The notes: generated from the sequence alone by a model not told the origin. Counted from the stretch's first letter, positions 24,032-33,062 are shown. The stretch is DNA of 64,000 nucleotides from DATATV01 sp036268615 (GCA_036268615.1 DATATV010000039.1:62001-126000); one strand, 5' to 3'. A program made the numbers and translations.

Positions 24032-24853
24032 GTGCCATCCGCCACCGGTAAACCACCCGTGCCGTCCGCCGAACCGACCAGGCAGACCGGGGTGGGTCTG
24101 GTGCGTCGAGTGCGCCGGATCACCAGGATGTTGGGCGAGACCTATCCCGACGCGCGCGCCGAACTGGACTTCACCAGCCCGCTGGAGCTGATCGTCGCGG
24201 TGGTGCTGTCCGCGCAGACGACCGACGTTCGGGTGAACGAAGTCACCCCCGCGCTGTTCGCCCGGTACCCGACAGCGGCCGCCTACGCCGGCGCCGACCG
24301 CACCGAGCTGGAGGAGCTGATCCGGTCCACCGGCTTCTACCGGAACAAGGCGAGCTCGGTGATCGGGCTGGGCGCCGCGCTGGCGGAGCGGTTCGGCGGT
24401 GAGGTGCCCACCGAGCTGGCCGACCTGGTGACCCTGCCCGGGGTGGGCCGCAAGACCGCGAACGTCGTGCTCGGCGAGGCGTTCGGGCTGCCCGGGATCA
24501 CCGTGGACACGCACCTCGGCCGGCTGGTCCGGCGGTGGGGGTGGACCGAGGAGGAGGACCCGGTCAAGGTCGAGCACGCGGTCGGCGCGCTGGTCCCGCG
24601 CAAGGACTGGACCTCGTTGTCCCGCTGGACGATCTTCCACGGCCGCCGGGTCTGCCACTCCCGCAAACCGGCCTGCGGCGCCTGCCCGCTCGCGCCCGAC
24701 TGCCCGTCCTACGGCCTCGGCCCGACCGAGTGGGAGAAGGCCGCGCCGCTGGTCAAGGGCGCCGAGGCCGAACACATCCTGGAACTGGCCCAGCGGGTGC
24801 GCACCGAGCGCAAGATCAAGCGGCCGACCGGTCCCGCTGTGGGCGGCAGATGA
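24032..24853 (+). CDS. nth: Endonuclease III
   Basis: 273 residues from GTG 24032. Base-excision DNA glycosylase/AP lyase: LIVAVVLSAQTTDVRVNEV, HhH motif LPGVGRKTANVVLG with the catalytic Lys, and ITVDTHLGRLVRR with the catalytic Asp. The iron-sulfur loop CHSRKPACGACPLAPDC gives C-x6-C-x2-C-x5-C. All active residues are present. Overlaps the thioredoxin-like gene by 4 bp; the operon runs on through nudix and marP. Confidence 0.96.
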   Translation: MPSATGKPPVPSAEPTRQTGVGLVRRVRRITRMLGETYPDARAELDFTSPLELIVAVVLSAQTTDVRVNEVTPALFARYPTAAAYAGADRTELEELIRSTGFYRNKASSVIGLGAALAERFGGEVPTELADLVTLPGVGRKTANVVLGEAFGLPGITVDTHLGRLVRRWGWTEEEDPVKVEHAVGALVPRKDWTSLSRWTIFHGRRVCHSRKPACGACPLAPDCPSYGLGPTEWEKAAPLVKGAEAEHILELAQRVRTERKIKRPTGPAVGGR

Positions 24854-25476
24854 GCAACCGGCTCCGGTGGGTGGCGGTCGCGGCGGTCCTGGTGGTCGCC
24901 GCGGCTCTCGCGGTCTGGTTCCGCGGCGGTCCGGCCACGGCCGGCTCGTCCCCGGCCGCCGCTCCGGTCGCGCCCGCGGTGAGCGCCGCCGCCCGCGCCT
25001 CGGCCGCCCTGCAACCCTGCCCGGTGGCCCCGGCCACGCCGACCGGCTCCCCGCTGGCGGGTGTGTCGGTCACCTGCCTGGGCACCGGTGCCTCGGTCGA
25101 CCTCGGCCGGGTGCTGGCCGGCGGCCCGGTGCTGGTCAATGTCTGGGCCAGCTGGTGTCCGCCGTGCCAGGCCGAACTGCCCGCGCTGGCGAGTTACGCG
25201 GCCACGCCCGGCGCGATCCGGGTGCTGGGCGTGCAGGTGCAGAGTGACCAGCAGGACGGCCTGAGCCTGTTGACCGGTCTCGGTGTGCACCTGCCGACCG
25301 TGTTCGACGGCTCGGGCGCGGCGTCCCGCGCGCTGAAGCTGCCCGAGGGCCTGCCGGTGTCCTACGTGGTCAGTGCGACCGGTACCGCCACGCTGATCGG
25401 CAACCCCCGGGTGTTCACCTCGGTGGACCAGATCACCGGCGCGGTGCGCGACTACCTGGGGACCGGGGCCGGATGA
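24850..25476 (+). CDS. TlpA/ResA-like thioredoxin, exported (Rv3673c-like)
   Basis: 208 residues. An N-terminal membrane anchor (RWVAVAAVLVVAAALAVWF), an Ala/Pro-rich linker, then a thioredoxin fold with the WCPPC active site (VLVNVWASWCPPCQAELPAL) and the cis-Pro region LKLPEGLPVSYVV. Probably a membrane-tethered disulfide reductase or oxidase outside the membrane, for example in cytochrome c maturation. Two extra cysteines (QPCPVAP, VTCLGTG) precede the active site and may pair. Coupled to nth and the nudix gene by 4-bp overlaps. Confidence 0.92.
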   Translation: MSNRLRWVAVAAVLVVAAALAVWFRGGPATAGSSPAAAPVAPAVSAAARASAALQPCPVAPATPTGSPLAGVSVTCLGTGASVDLGRVLAGGPVLVNVWASWCPPCQAELPALASYAATPGAIRVLGVQVQSDQQDGLSLLTGLGVHLPTVFDGSGAASRALKLPEGLPVSYVVSATGTATLIGNPRVFTSVDQITGAVRDYLGTGAG

Positions 25477-26267
25477 CCGAGCCGATCACTCCCGGTCCAC
25501 TGGTCGATGTGGCGACCGTGCCGGACTGGCTGGCCTCGCTGGTCACCGCGACCGCGAGCCTGGACCCGACCGCGTTCCGCCGGGCGGTCGGGCCGCCCCG
25601 AACCGGTGCCCGACTGGCGGCGGTGCTGATGCTGTTCGGCGACGGCACCGCCGAGACCGGCCCCGACCTGCTGCTGCTGCGCCGCGCCGACACGCTCGGC
25701 AAACACGCCGGCCAGGTGGCTTTCCCCGGTGGCAGCGCCGATCCCGACGACGACGGTCCGGTGGGGACGGCGCTGCGCGAGGCGGTGGAGGAGGTCGGCC
25801 TGCGCCCGGACGGGGTGCGGCCGCTGGCCCTGCTGCCCCGGCTGTACGTGCCGGTGTCCGGTTTCGACGTGACTCCGGTGCTCGCTCACTGGCAGCAGCC
25901 CTCGCCGGTGCGCGCGGTGGACCCGGGGGAGACCGCCGCGGTCGCCCGGGTGCCGATCAGCCTGCTCACCGACCCGGCGCACCGGCTGGTCGTGCGTCAC
26001 CCGTCCGGGGTCAACTCGCCTGCCTATCTGGTGCCCGGCATGCTGGTCTGGGGGTTCACCGCCGCGCTGGTGACCATGTGCCTGCAACTGGGCGGCTGGG
26101 ACCGGCCGTGGGATCGCACGGATGTCCGGGACATCGACAACGCGTGGGCGGCGGCGATCGAGCTGGGGCCGCCGCCACCGGTGTCGGGCACGTGGCCCGC
26201 AGCACACCGGCCTCACGATTCGACCGGTACTGTCCGCCCGGTGAGCGCGGACGAGGAGGCGTCGTGA
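25473..26267 (+). CDS. Nudix hydrolase, CoA-pyrophosphatase type (Rv3672c-like)
   Basis: 264 residues. Nudix core: LLLLRRADTLGKHAGQVAFPGGSADPDDD followed by GTALREAVEEVGLRPDGV, i.e. G-x5-E-x7-REAVEEVG with all catalytic glutamates. The upstream LLLRRAD..KHAGQVAFPGG matches the NUDT7/CoAse pattern. It may turn over oxidised CoA or related dinucleotides. The C-terminus extends with a Pro/Ser-rich tail. Between the TlpA-like gene and marP, overlapping both by 4 bp. Confidence 0.9.
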   Translation: MTEPITPGPLVDVATVPDWLASLVTATASLDPTAFRRAVGPPRTGARLAAVLMLFGDGTAETGPDLLLLRRADTLGKHAGQVAFPGGSADPDDDGPVGTALREAVEEVGLRPDGVRPLALLPRLYVPVSGFDVTPVLAHWQQPSPVRAVDPGETAAVARVPISLLTDPAHRLVVRHPSGVNSPAYLVPGMLVWGFTAALVTMCLQLGGWDRPWDRTDVRDIDNAWAAAIELGPPPPVSGTWPAAHRPHDSTGTVRPVSADEEAS

Positions 26268-27448
26268 ACTGGGTCGACCTGCTGGTCGTACTGCTGGCCG
26301 TGCTCGCCGCGGTGTCCGGCGCCCGGCAGGGCGTGGTGATCGCGCTGCCGGCGTTCCTCGGCGTGCTGATCGGCGCGGTCGTCGGCGTGCGGCTGGCCCC
26401 GCTGCTGGTGTCCCGGTTCAACTCGCCGCCGACCAAGGTCGCGTTCGCGGTGGCCATCCTGATCCTGTTGGTGGCGCTGGGCGAGACGCTGGGCGTGTGG
26501 GCCGGGCGCAGTATCAAGCGCAAGATCCGCAACCCGAGGCTGGCCTGGGTGGACAACGCGCTCGGCGCGATCCTCCAGGGCCTGGTGGTGTTCGTGGTGG
26601 CCTGGATGATCGCGCTGCCGCTGTCGACCTCCCAGCAGGTGCCGCAGCTGGCCCAGGCGGTGAGCAACTCCTCGGTGCTCGGTGCGGTCAACTCGGTGAT
26701 GCCGCCGTCGGCCAAGGCGCTGCCCGCGGACCTGCGCAAACTCTTCGACGTGCCGGACCTGCCGGACGTGGTCAACCCGTTCTCGCACACCCCGATCACC
26801 CAGGTCAGCCCGCCGAACACGGCGCTGCAGACGAGCGCGATCGTGCAGGACGTAAGGCCCAGCGTGGTCAAGATCCGCGGCGAGGCGCCGTCCTGCGCGC
26901 GGGCGCTGGAGGGCAGCGGATTTGTGATCGCGCCGCAGCGGGTACTGACCAACGCGCACGTGGTGGCCGGCACCGACCAGGTCTCGGTGGAGGTCGACAG
27001 CGGCGAACTGACCGCGCACGTGGTCTTCTACGACTACAACACCGACATCGCCATCCTCGCCGTCCCGAACCTGACCGCGCCGCCACTGCAGCTGGACACG
27101 AACGTGGCACAAACCGGCCAGGACTCGATCGTGTTGGGCTACCCGCTGGACGGCCCGTACACGGCGTCCGCGGCGCGCGTACGCGACCAGATCGACCTGC
27201 CCGGCCCGAACATCTACGACAGCCAGAACGTGACCCGGCAGGTGTACACGGTCTACGCGTCGGTCCGCAGCGGTAACTCGGGCGGTCCGCTGATCGAGCC
27301 GAACGGCGAAGTCATCGGTGTGGTCTTCGGCGCCGCGGTGAACGACTCGCAGACCGGGTTCGCACTGACGGCCGGTCAGGTGAAAAGCGTGCTGCCCGAC
27401 CCGAGCACCCTGTACCGAACGGTGTCGACGGATCAGTGCGCGTCCTGA
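26264..27448 (+). CDS. marP: MarP-type membrane serine protease with CvpA domain
   Basis: 394 residues from GTG 26264 (GAGGAGG upstream). Four N-terminal membrane helices form the CvpA-like part (VDLLVVLLAVLAAVSGARQG through LQGLVVFVVAWMIALP). The periplasmic chymotrypsin-like domain has LTNAHVVAG (His), DYNTDIAILAV (Asp) and VRSGNSGGPLIEPNG (Ser). Two cysteines (APSCARALE, TDQCAS) could form the disulfide known in MarP. In mycobacteria MarP is needed for acid and oxidative stress survival by activating a cell-wall hydrolase. Last gene of the nth operon. Confidence 0.93.
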   Translation: MNWVDLLVVLLAVLAAVSGARQGVVIALPAFLGVLIGAVVGVRLAPLLVSRFNSPPTKVAFAVAILILLVALGETLGVWAGRSIKRKIRNPRLAWVDNALGAILQGLVVFVVAWMIALPLSTSQQVPQLAQAVSNSSVLGAVNSVMPPSAKALPADLRKLFDVPDLPDVVNPFSHTPITQVSPPNTALQTSAIVQDVRPSVVKIRGEAPSCARALEGSGFVIAPQRVLTNAHVVAGTDQVSVEVDSGELTAHVVFYDYNTDIAILAVPNLTAPPLQLDTNVAQTGQDSIVLGYPLDGPYTASAARVRDQIDLPGPNIYDSQNVTRQVYTVYASVRSGNSGGPLIEPNGEVIGVVFGAAVNDSQTGFALTAGQVKSVLPDPSTLYRTVSTDQCAS

Positions 27449-27770
27449 GCTGAACAGAGGCCCGCGCGACCAACCCCGCACCCCGCGAAACACGCTTTTT
27501 TCGGCAAATTCGCCCGCCGGACAGCCCCCACCCTCCCTAGGGGGCGCCCCTACAGCCAGTCTACCTGCACGAATGGGTGAGAAGCGGCGTCAGCCGCCCT
27601 GCCTGTGGACAACCCGCCGCCTGTGGATAACTGGCCGACAGAGATGGCACGCACTCGCCAGACCCGCTATGACCGCACCAGCCGAACGGCGACGCCAAAT
27701 ACCGGCCCGGCCAACCAAAAACCCCGGCCAGCCAACAAGCCGGACCTGGGCAACAAGGCTGAAACGGACC
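27449..27770. other. Intergenic gap with paired DnaA-box-like sites
   Basis: About 320 bp between convergent genes marP and the hydrolase. No gene supported. It contains a short T-run (CTTTTTT) after marP and the two 9-mers at 27604-27630. Confidence 0.5.
27604..27630 (-). other. Pair of DnaA-box-like 9-mers
   Basis: TGTGGACAA (27604-27612) and TGTGGATAA (27622-27630), i.e. TTGTCCACA and TTATCCACA on the minus strand, 18 bp apart start to start. Confidence 0.5.
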
Positions 27771-28775
27771 TCAGTCCAGCCGATCCAGAAACTCCACCAG
27801 CAAATCGGTCACCGTCTCCGGCGCCTCGTGATGCGGAAAATGCCCGACCTCGGCCAGACTCCGGTACACCGCCCGCGGCCCGAGCCACTCCCGCGACGCC
27901 AGCGCCGACGACTCCAGCAGGTACGGATCGGCCGCGCCGTGGATCTGCAACACCGGCACCGTCACCCGCCGGTCCATCTCCTCGGTGTACCGCCGGCCGT
28001 CGCTGCGCGCCTGCGACCGCACCGCCCACCGGAAGTACTCCAGCGCGCTGTGCGCCACCCCCGGCACCAGCATCGCCGCCCGGTCCGCGGCGGCCACCCC
28101 GGCGAACGTCTCGCTCGCCGGCCAGCGCGGCCCCGACCAGCCGCGCAGCAGCTTCTCCACCCGGTCGGCGCGCTCGGCCACCAGTCCGCGCTCCGGCGCC
28201 ATCGGCACCTGCGCGGCGAACACCTGTCCCAGCGCCCTGGCCTGACTGTCCCGGCGCCGCAGCACCCCGCGCCACGCCGCCCGGCGCAGCGCCAGCGGAT
28301 GCGGCGCCGCCACCGCGGTCACCGATCGCACCAGCCGGGAGTGCAGGGTCGCGACCGTCCATGCGATCAGGCCGCCGCCGGCGTGGCCGACCAGATGCGC
28401 GCGCCGCTCGCCGAGCGCCTTGATCAGGCCGGCGATGTCACCGGCCAGCGTCCAGCCGTCGTAACCACGCGGTGGCTTGTCCGAGTCGCCGTAGCCACGC
28501 AGGTCGACCGCGACCGCGCGGTAGCCGGCCGCCGGCAGCGCGACGAGATGGTGCTGCCACGCTCCCCAGAACTCAGGAAAACCGTGCAGCAGCAAGACAA
28601 GTGGGCCATCGCCGGCCTCGGCGACGTGCAGCCGGATGCCGTTCGCGGACACGTCACGGTGCGTCCACGGACCGGGGAAACGGACCGTGGACGGGTCGGG
28701 TGGCGGCTCGGGCGTCCGCGACACGCGCGCTGGTTCGGCGCGGACGTCAGAACCCGTTCGGGTGCTCAGGCTCAC
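27771..28775 (-). CDS. Alpha/beta hydrolase, epoxide-hydrolase-like (EphE position), nucleophile replaced
   Basis: 334 residues from GTG 28775; GTG 28724 is an alternative that would remove a 29-bp overlap with the upstream gene. Oxyanion motif LLLHGFPEFWGAW and DLRGYGDSDKPP are those of epoxide hydrolases. The nucleophile elbow reads VGHAGGGLIAW, so the Asp/Ser position of G-x-Nu-x-G is Ala. The charge-relay His is present (VGHFPHHEAPE). It sits where M. tuberculosis has ephE (Rv3670). Either an inactive/binding protein or an enzyme with different chemistry. Confidence 0.82.
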   Translation of the reverse strand: MSLSTRTGSDVRAEPARVSRTPEPPPDPSTVRFPGPWTHRDVSANGIRLHVAEAGDGPLVLLLHGFPEFWGAWQHHLVALPAAGYRAVAVDLRGYGDSDKPPRGYDGWTLAGDIAGLIKALGERRAHLVGHAGGGLIAWTVATLHSRLVRSVTAVAAPHPLALRRAAWRGVLRRRDSQARALGQVFAAQVPMAPERGLVAERADRVEKLLRGWSGPRWPASETFAGVAAADRAAMLVPGVAHSALEYFRWAVRSQARSDGRRYTEEMDRRVTVPVLQIHGAADPYLLESSALASREWLGPRAVYRSLAEVGHFPHHEAPETVTDLLVEFLDRLD

Positions 28776-29250
28776 CGGAACGCTTCAGAGCGGCCGCCGT
28801 GTCACGAACGGTGCTGATGGTGCGTTGGGGCGCGCGGATCTTGCGCACCTTCTTGAATCCGAGGTACGCGCAGAGCCCGGCGATGAGCAGCATCGCGAGG
28901 AACACGATCAGGAAGCCGCCCCACGGGTCGGCCCAGCTCCAGAGTCCCTTGTCGATGCCCAGTGCGGCCGCGGTCAGCGCGAACGGCATGGCGAGCAGGG
29001 CCATGGTCAGCGCGATCAGGAACAGCACGCTGCCGGTGAGGCCCTTCTTGACCTCGGCGGTGATCTCCGCGCGGGCCAGTTCCAGTTCGGCTCTGATCAG
29101 CGCCGAGACATGGACCGTGGCTTCCTTGACCAACGCACCCAGCGACTGGCCGCCGGTGCCGGCGGCCTGGTCGTCGGACAGCGGGATGGACGCGACGGGC
29201 GGCAGCCCGTTGCCGTTGGGGTGCTGTGGGACGCTGGTCACGGCGTTCAT
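28747..29250 (-). CDS. Phage-holin-superfamily/DUF1469-type membrane protein (Rv3669-like)
   Basis: 167 residues from ATG 29250. After a variable N-terminus comes SLGALVKEATVHVSALIRAE LELARAEI, the typical DUF1469 amphipathic start, then two hydrophobic helices (GSVLFLIALTMALLAMPFAL, GFLIVFLAMLLIAGLCAYLG) and a basic tail. Despite the superfamily name these are ordinary cytoplasmic-membrane proteins of unknown role. It overlaps or abuts the hydrolase gene in the same operon. Confidence 0.82.
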   Translation of the reverse strand: MNAVTSVPQHPNGNGLPPVASIPLSDDQAAGTGGQSLGALVKEATVHVSALIRAELELARAEITAEVKKGLTGSVLFLIALTMALLAMPFALTAAALGIDKGLWSWADPWGGFLIVFLAMLLIAGLCAYLGFKKVRKIRAPQRTISTVRDTAAALKRSGEPEHPNGF

Positions 29251-29451
29251 CGTGCCATGCGTCGATTCAGCGGGCCGGACGGCCAGCCGACTGCGCGGAT
29301 CACAGTTCGTCCTCGATCCCGATCCGCCGGCCGGTCGGCACTCCGGCGACCGGCCGGTGACCGAATTCGGCCGGTATCTTCCCAGCTGGACGGGCTTGTC
29401 GGAATTCCCGGCCGTCAGCAGTCCCGGCCCGGACCAGGCCTGGACGCGAAA

Positions 29452-29484
29452 CTGCCCCGGACCACCAGTGGCGATCCGGGGCAG
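29452..29484 (-). terminator. Terminator after DUF6319-type gene
   Basis: Perfect 10-bp stem CTGCCCCGGA/TCCGGGGCAG, 14 bp beyond the stop codon. Confidence 0.75.
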
Positions 29485-29497
29485 CGGAGTCGGTGGG

Positions 29498-29923
29498 TCA
29501 GTTCTCCAGTTCGGCCAGAGCCTGCTTGACCTTCTCCAGTTCGGCCTGGAGCTCCTCGGCGCGACGCTGGTGCTGCTCGCGGGCGGCACTGATCACGTCG
29601 TCGATCGGGCCGGAGAGGTCCGGGTGCAGTTCCTTCGCCGCCCTGGACACGGCCGCGGCCGCCACCAGCAGACCGGTGACCACGCGCTTGCCGGAGTGCA
29701 CCAGTTCGGCTTGCCATTCGCCCTCGGCGGTGCCGGTCACCGTCAGGGTCAGCTCAACCGTGCGGGTCTTGCGGGCCGTGCTCTGCCCACGCGGCCGGCC
29801 GCGCTTGGGCTTGTCTTCGGTTACTTCCGGCGCGGCTTCCGGGGTGGGCTGGGCGACGCCAACTCCGTCCGCCGTTTCGGTGGATGGTTCGGTAGACAGT
29901 TCCGAGGTAATCGCGGTGTCCAC
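29498..29923 (-). CDS. DUF6319-type protein with AT-hook-like motif
   Basis: 141 residues from GTG 29923 with GGGAG upstream. Acidic Thr/Glu-rich N-terminus, then KPKRGRPRGQSTARK (RGRP is the core of AT-hook minor-groove binding), a small beta region (TVELTLTVTGTAEGEWQAEL), a helix (GLLVAAAAVSRAAKELH) and a coiled-coil end (AREQHQRRAEELQAELEKVK). It may bind AT-rich DNA as a nucleoid-type protein; this is inference from the hook. Confidence 0.65.
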   Translation of the reverse strand: MDTAITSELSTEPSTETADGVGVAQPTPEAAPEVTEDKPKRGRPRGQSTARKTRTVELTLTVTGTAEGEWQAELVHSGKRVVTGLLVAAAAVSRAAKELHPDLSGPIDDVISAAREQHQRRAEELQAELEKVKQALAELEN

Positions 29924-30106
29924 TGCACTCCCTGCCGGATCGAATACGGGGTATTTCCGTGACCGGGCGGCCGACGGTCGCGCACATACTAGAACACCTG
30001 TTCGAGGTTGTCGTGGACAACCCCGACATTGGTGCGGACCCTCGCGCCTCCGCCCGGTCCCGAGGAAAATACACCCGCGAACCTGCCCGGCCCGCCACCG
30101 ACCGGC

Positions 30107-30135
30107 TGCCGACCCACCGGGCCGGTGGGTCGGCA
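30107..30135 (-). terminator. Distal hairpin after acs
   Basis: 14-bp perfect stem TGCCGACCCACCGG/CCGGTGGGTCGGCA with a single-base loop. Confidence 0.6.
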
Positions 30136-30144
30136 CCGACGACG

Positions 30145-30183
30145 GACGGGCCGGCCGGAAGATCGCCTCCCGGCCGGCCCGTC
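30145..30183 (-). terminator. Proximal hairpin terminator after acs
   Basis: 14-bp perfect stem GACGGGCCGGCCGG/CCGGCCGGCCCGTC starting 18 bp beyond the acs stop. With the next hairpin it forms a tandem terminator. Confidence 0.8.
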
Positions 30184-30201
30184 GATGTCTCATCCGTGGG
30201 G

Positions 30202-32211
30202 TTACTCGTCGGTCGCCTTGCCCGACTGCAGCCCGTCGCGGATCAGGTCCATCACGGTCGAGTCGGCCAGCGTGGTCACGTCACCGACCTGCCGGTTCTC
30301 CGCGACGTCCCGCAGCAGCCTGCGCATGATCTTGCCCGACCGCGTCTTCGGCAGCTCGGGCACGACCATGATCTGCCGGGGCTTGGCGATCGGGCCGATC
30401 TCGTGCGACACGTGGTCGCGCAGCGCCTGGATGGCCTGCTCGCCCTTGGCCTCGTCCTCGCCGACCCCGCCGCGCAGGATGACGAACGCGACGATGCCCT
30501 GGCCGGTGGTGGGGTCGGACGCGCCGACCACCGCCGCCTCGGCCACTGTCGGGTGGCTGACCAGCGCGGACTCCACCTCGGTGGTGGAGATCCGGTGGCC
30601 GGACACGTTCATCACGTCGTCCACCCGGCCCAGCAGCCACATGTCGCCGTCGTCGTCGTACTTCGCCCCGTCGCCGGCGAAGTAGTAACCCCGGCTGGCG
30701 AACCGCGACCAGTACGTCTCCTGGTAGCGCTCGTCGTCACCCCAGATGGTGCGCAGCATCGAGGGCCACGGCTGGTCGAGCACCAGGTAGCCACCGCCGC
30801 CGTGCGGCACGTCCTCGCCCTGGTCGTCGACGATCTTCGCGCTGATGCCGGGTAGCGCGCGCTGCGCCGAACCGGGCTTGGTCGAGGTGACGCCGGGCAG
30901 TGGCGAGATCATGATCGCGCCGGTCTCGGTCTGCCACCAGGTGTCCACGATCGGCGCGTTCGAGCCGCCGATGTTCTCCCGGTACCAGATCCACGCCTCC
31001 GGGTTGATCGGCTCGCCGACGCTGCCCAGCAGCCGCAGCGAGGACAGGTCGTACTTGGCCGGGATCTGCGCGCCCCACTTCATGAAGGTCCGGATCGTGG
31101 TCGGCGCGGTGTACAAAATGGACACCTTGTACTTCTCCACGATGTCCCACCAACGGCCCTGGTGCGGGGTGTCCGGGGTGCCCTCGTACATCACCGAGGT
31201 GGCGCCGTTGGTCAGCGGCCCGTACACGATGTAGCTGTGCCCGGTGACCCAGCCGACATCCGCGGCGCACCAGTAGACATCGGTCTCCGGCTTGACGTCG
31301 AAGACGTTGCGGTGGGTGTAGGCGACCTGGGTGAGGTAGCCGCCGGTGGTGTGCAGGATGCCCTTGGGCTTCCCGGTGGTGCCCGACGTGTACAGGATGT
31401 ACAGCGGGTGCTCGGCGTCGAAGGCCTCCGCGGTGTGCTGGTCGGACTGCCCGTCGACCAGGTCGTGCCACCACAGGTCGCGGCCTTCGGTCCAGGCCAC
31501 CTCGCCGTTGGTCCGCCGCACGACCAGCACGTTCTCCACCGACGGGGTCTGCGCGACGGCCTCGTCCACCGCCGTCTTGAGGGGCAGCGCCTTGCCGCGC
31601 CGGTTCTGCCCGTCGGCGGTGATCACCAGCTTGGCCTTGGCGTCGTCGATCCGGGTGCGCAGCGCCTCGGCGGAGAAGCCGCCGAACACGACGCTGTGGG
31701 TCAGCCCCAGCCGCGCGCAGGCGAGCATCGCGACCACGGTTTCCGGGATCATCGGCATGTAGATGGCCACCCGGTCGCCGGCCACCAGACCAAGCGAGTT
31801 CAGCGCATTGGCCGCCTTGCTCACCTCGCGCAGCAGGTCGGCGTAGGTGATGGTGCGGGTGTCGCCGGGCTCACCCTCCCAGTGGAAGGCGACCCGGTCG
31901 CCGTTGCCGGCCTCGACGTGCCGGTCCACCGCGTTGTAGGCGACGTTGAGTTTGCCGCCGATGAACCACTTGGCGAACGGCGGCTTGGACCAGTCCAGCA
32001 CGTCCGACCAGCGGGTTTCCCAGTGCAGCGCCTCAGCCTGTTTGGCCCAGAAGGCCAGCCGGTCGGCGTCGGCCTCCTGGTAGAGGTCCGCGGAAGCGTT
32101 GGCCGTCGCGGCGAATTCCGCGCTGGGCGGGAACGTGCGATGTTCGCTGAGCAGGTTGTCCAGGGTGGGGCTGTTCGAGCCCTGGACCGACCCCCCTGTC
32201 GGCTCTGTCAT
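30202..32211 (-). CDS. acs: Acetyl-CoA synthetase
   Basis: 669 residues from ATG 32211 (GGGAGG upstream). AMP-forming enzyme: acetate + ATP + CoA to acetyl-CoA. Motifs: P-loop-like YILYTSGTTGKPKGILHTTGG, DTWWQTETGAIMISP, YYFAGDGAKYDDDGDMWLLGRVDDVMNVSGHRIST, and the C-terminal PKTRSGKIMRRLLR whose Lys is the acetylation switch target in this family. Full normal length. It works with the SatP-like transporter gene just upstream on the same strand, from which it is separated by a hairpin. Confidence 0.98.
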   Translation of the reverse strand: MTEPTGGSVQGSNSPTLDNLLSEHRTFPPSAEFAATANASADLYQEADADRLAFWAKQAEALHWETRWSDVLDWSKPPFAKWFIGGKLNVAYNAVDRHVEAGNGDRVAFHWEGEPGDTRTITYADLLREVSKAANALNSLGLVAGDRVAIYMPMIPETVVAMLACARLGLTHSVVFGGFSAEALRTRIDDAKAKLVITADGQNRRGKALPLKTAVDEAVAQTPSVENVLVVRRTNGEVAWTEGRDLWWHDLVDGQSDQHTAEAFDAEHPLYILYTSGTTGKPKGILHTTGGYLTQVAYTHRNVFDVKPETDVYWCAADVGWVTGHSYIVYGPLTNGATSVMYEGTPDTPHQGRWWDIVEKYKVSILYTAPTTIRTFMKWGAQIPAKYDLSSLRLLGSVGEPINPEAWIWYRENIGGSNAPIVDTWWQTETGAIMISPLPGVTSTKPGSAQRALPGISAKIVDDQGEDVPHGGGGYLVLDQPWPSMLRTIWGDDERYQETYWSRFASRGYYFAGDGAKYDDDGDMWLLGRVDDVMNVSGHRISTTEVESALVSHPTVAEAAVVGASDPTTGQGIVAFVILRGGVGEDEAKGEQAIQALRDHVSHEIGPIAKPRQIMVVPELPKTRSGKIMRRLLRDVAENRQVGDVTTLADSTVMDLIRDGLQSGKATDE

Positions 32212-32327
32212 GTTGCGGACCTCCCGATTACTGCTGTAGCTGTTCAAGCTGTTCACGCGGCGGTAATGACCGTAGTGCCGTGCGGGCGCCAGGGACAGCG
32301 GACTCCGTGAATAGGTCCAGACCAATC

Positions 32328-32363
32328 GGGCCGCCCCGGTCCGGTACTGGACGAGGGCGGCCC
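32328..32363 (-). terminator. Hairpin between satP-like gene and acs
   Basis: Arms GGGCCGCC/GGCGGCCC around a 20-nt loop. It suggests separate or attenuated transcription of acs. Confidence 0.6.
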
Positions 32364-32436
32364 GTTGGTCATGGCGTTTGTCGTGTTGCTCGCGATCTGA
32401 TCGCGACCGAGGCGGTCAGGTTGGTCGGCGGCCGGC

Positions 32437-33048
32437 TCAGGCGGCGGCCACGTTCAACGGCCACACCGGCAGCACTGCCCGGCGGAACGTCTCGTTCAGC
32501 ACCCCGGCGAACGAGGTGTAGAACGCCGCGATCGCGGTGACGATGCCGATCCAGCCACCGAACTTGACCATGCCGGCCGCGCCGGCCAGGTCACCGATGG
32601 TCAGGAAGATGAAGGTCAGCGACAACAGCACGAACACCCCGAGGATCGCGCCGGTGGTGCGCAGCGCGGCCACCGTCAGATAGACGGTCACGATGGCGAA
32701 CACCAGCTCGAACATGCCGGTGGCCGTCCCCTGGTGGGCGGCCGGGATCTTGTCCAGGAAGAACCACGCGTAGAACGCGAAGGCGATCCAGAAGGCGCCG
32801 TACGTCGGGAAGGCGGTCGCGCCGAAGGTGTTGCCCTTACGGAACTCCCACATCCCGGCGACGAACTGGGCCAGGCCACCGTAGAACAGTGCCAGCGGAA
32901 GTACCGCGAACACGACCGTCGCGTCGACCAGCCCGGCCTTGACGAAACTGAGTACGAGGGTGGTTGCGGCGAAACCGGCGAGCCCCAGTGGACCTGGGTC
33001 CGCGATGATCGGATTGGCGGTGGACGTTGCAGCCTCGGTACTGGCCAT
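32437..33048 (-). CDS. Acetate/succinate transporter, GPR1/FUN34/SatP family
   Basis: 203 residues from ATG 33048 (GGAGGGG upstream). Family signature NPIIADPGPLGLAGFAATT at the N-terminus (NPAPLGL-type motif), followed by six membrane helices (FVKAGLVDATVVFAVLPLAL, GLAQFVAGMWEFRKGNTFGA, GIVTAIAAFYTSFAGVLN). Imports acetate, which the neighbouring acs activates. A perfect inverted repeat lies in its leader region. Confidence 0.93.
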   Translation of the reverse strand: MASTEAATSTANPIIADPGPLGLAGFAATTLVLSFVKAGLVDATVVFAVLPLALFYGGLAQFVAGMWEFRKGNTFGATAFPTYGAFWIAFAFYAWFFLDKIPAAHQGTATGMFELVFAIVTVYLTVAALRTTGAILGVFVLLSLTFIFLTIGDLAGAAGMVKFGGWIGIVTAIAAFYTSFAGVLNETFRRAVLPVWPLNVAAA

Positions 33049-33062
33049 GACGACCCCTCCTT

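Noticed and set aside
28747..29250. Prophage holin
   Set aside because: The superfamily name misleads; the gene lies in the conserved marP-ephE neighbourhood and no phage genes are near.
30281..31474. Genes within acs on other frames
   Set aside because: They are shadows of acs: long open frames caused by high GC, without ribosome sites or domain content.
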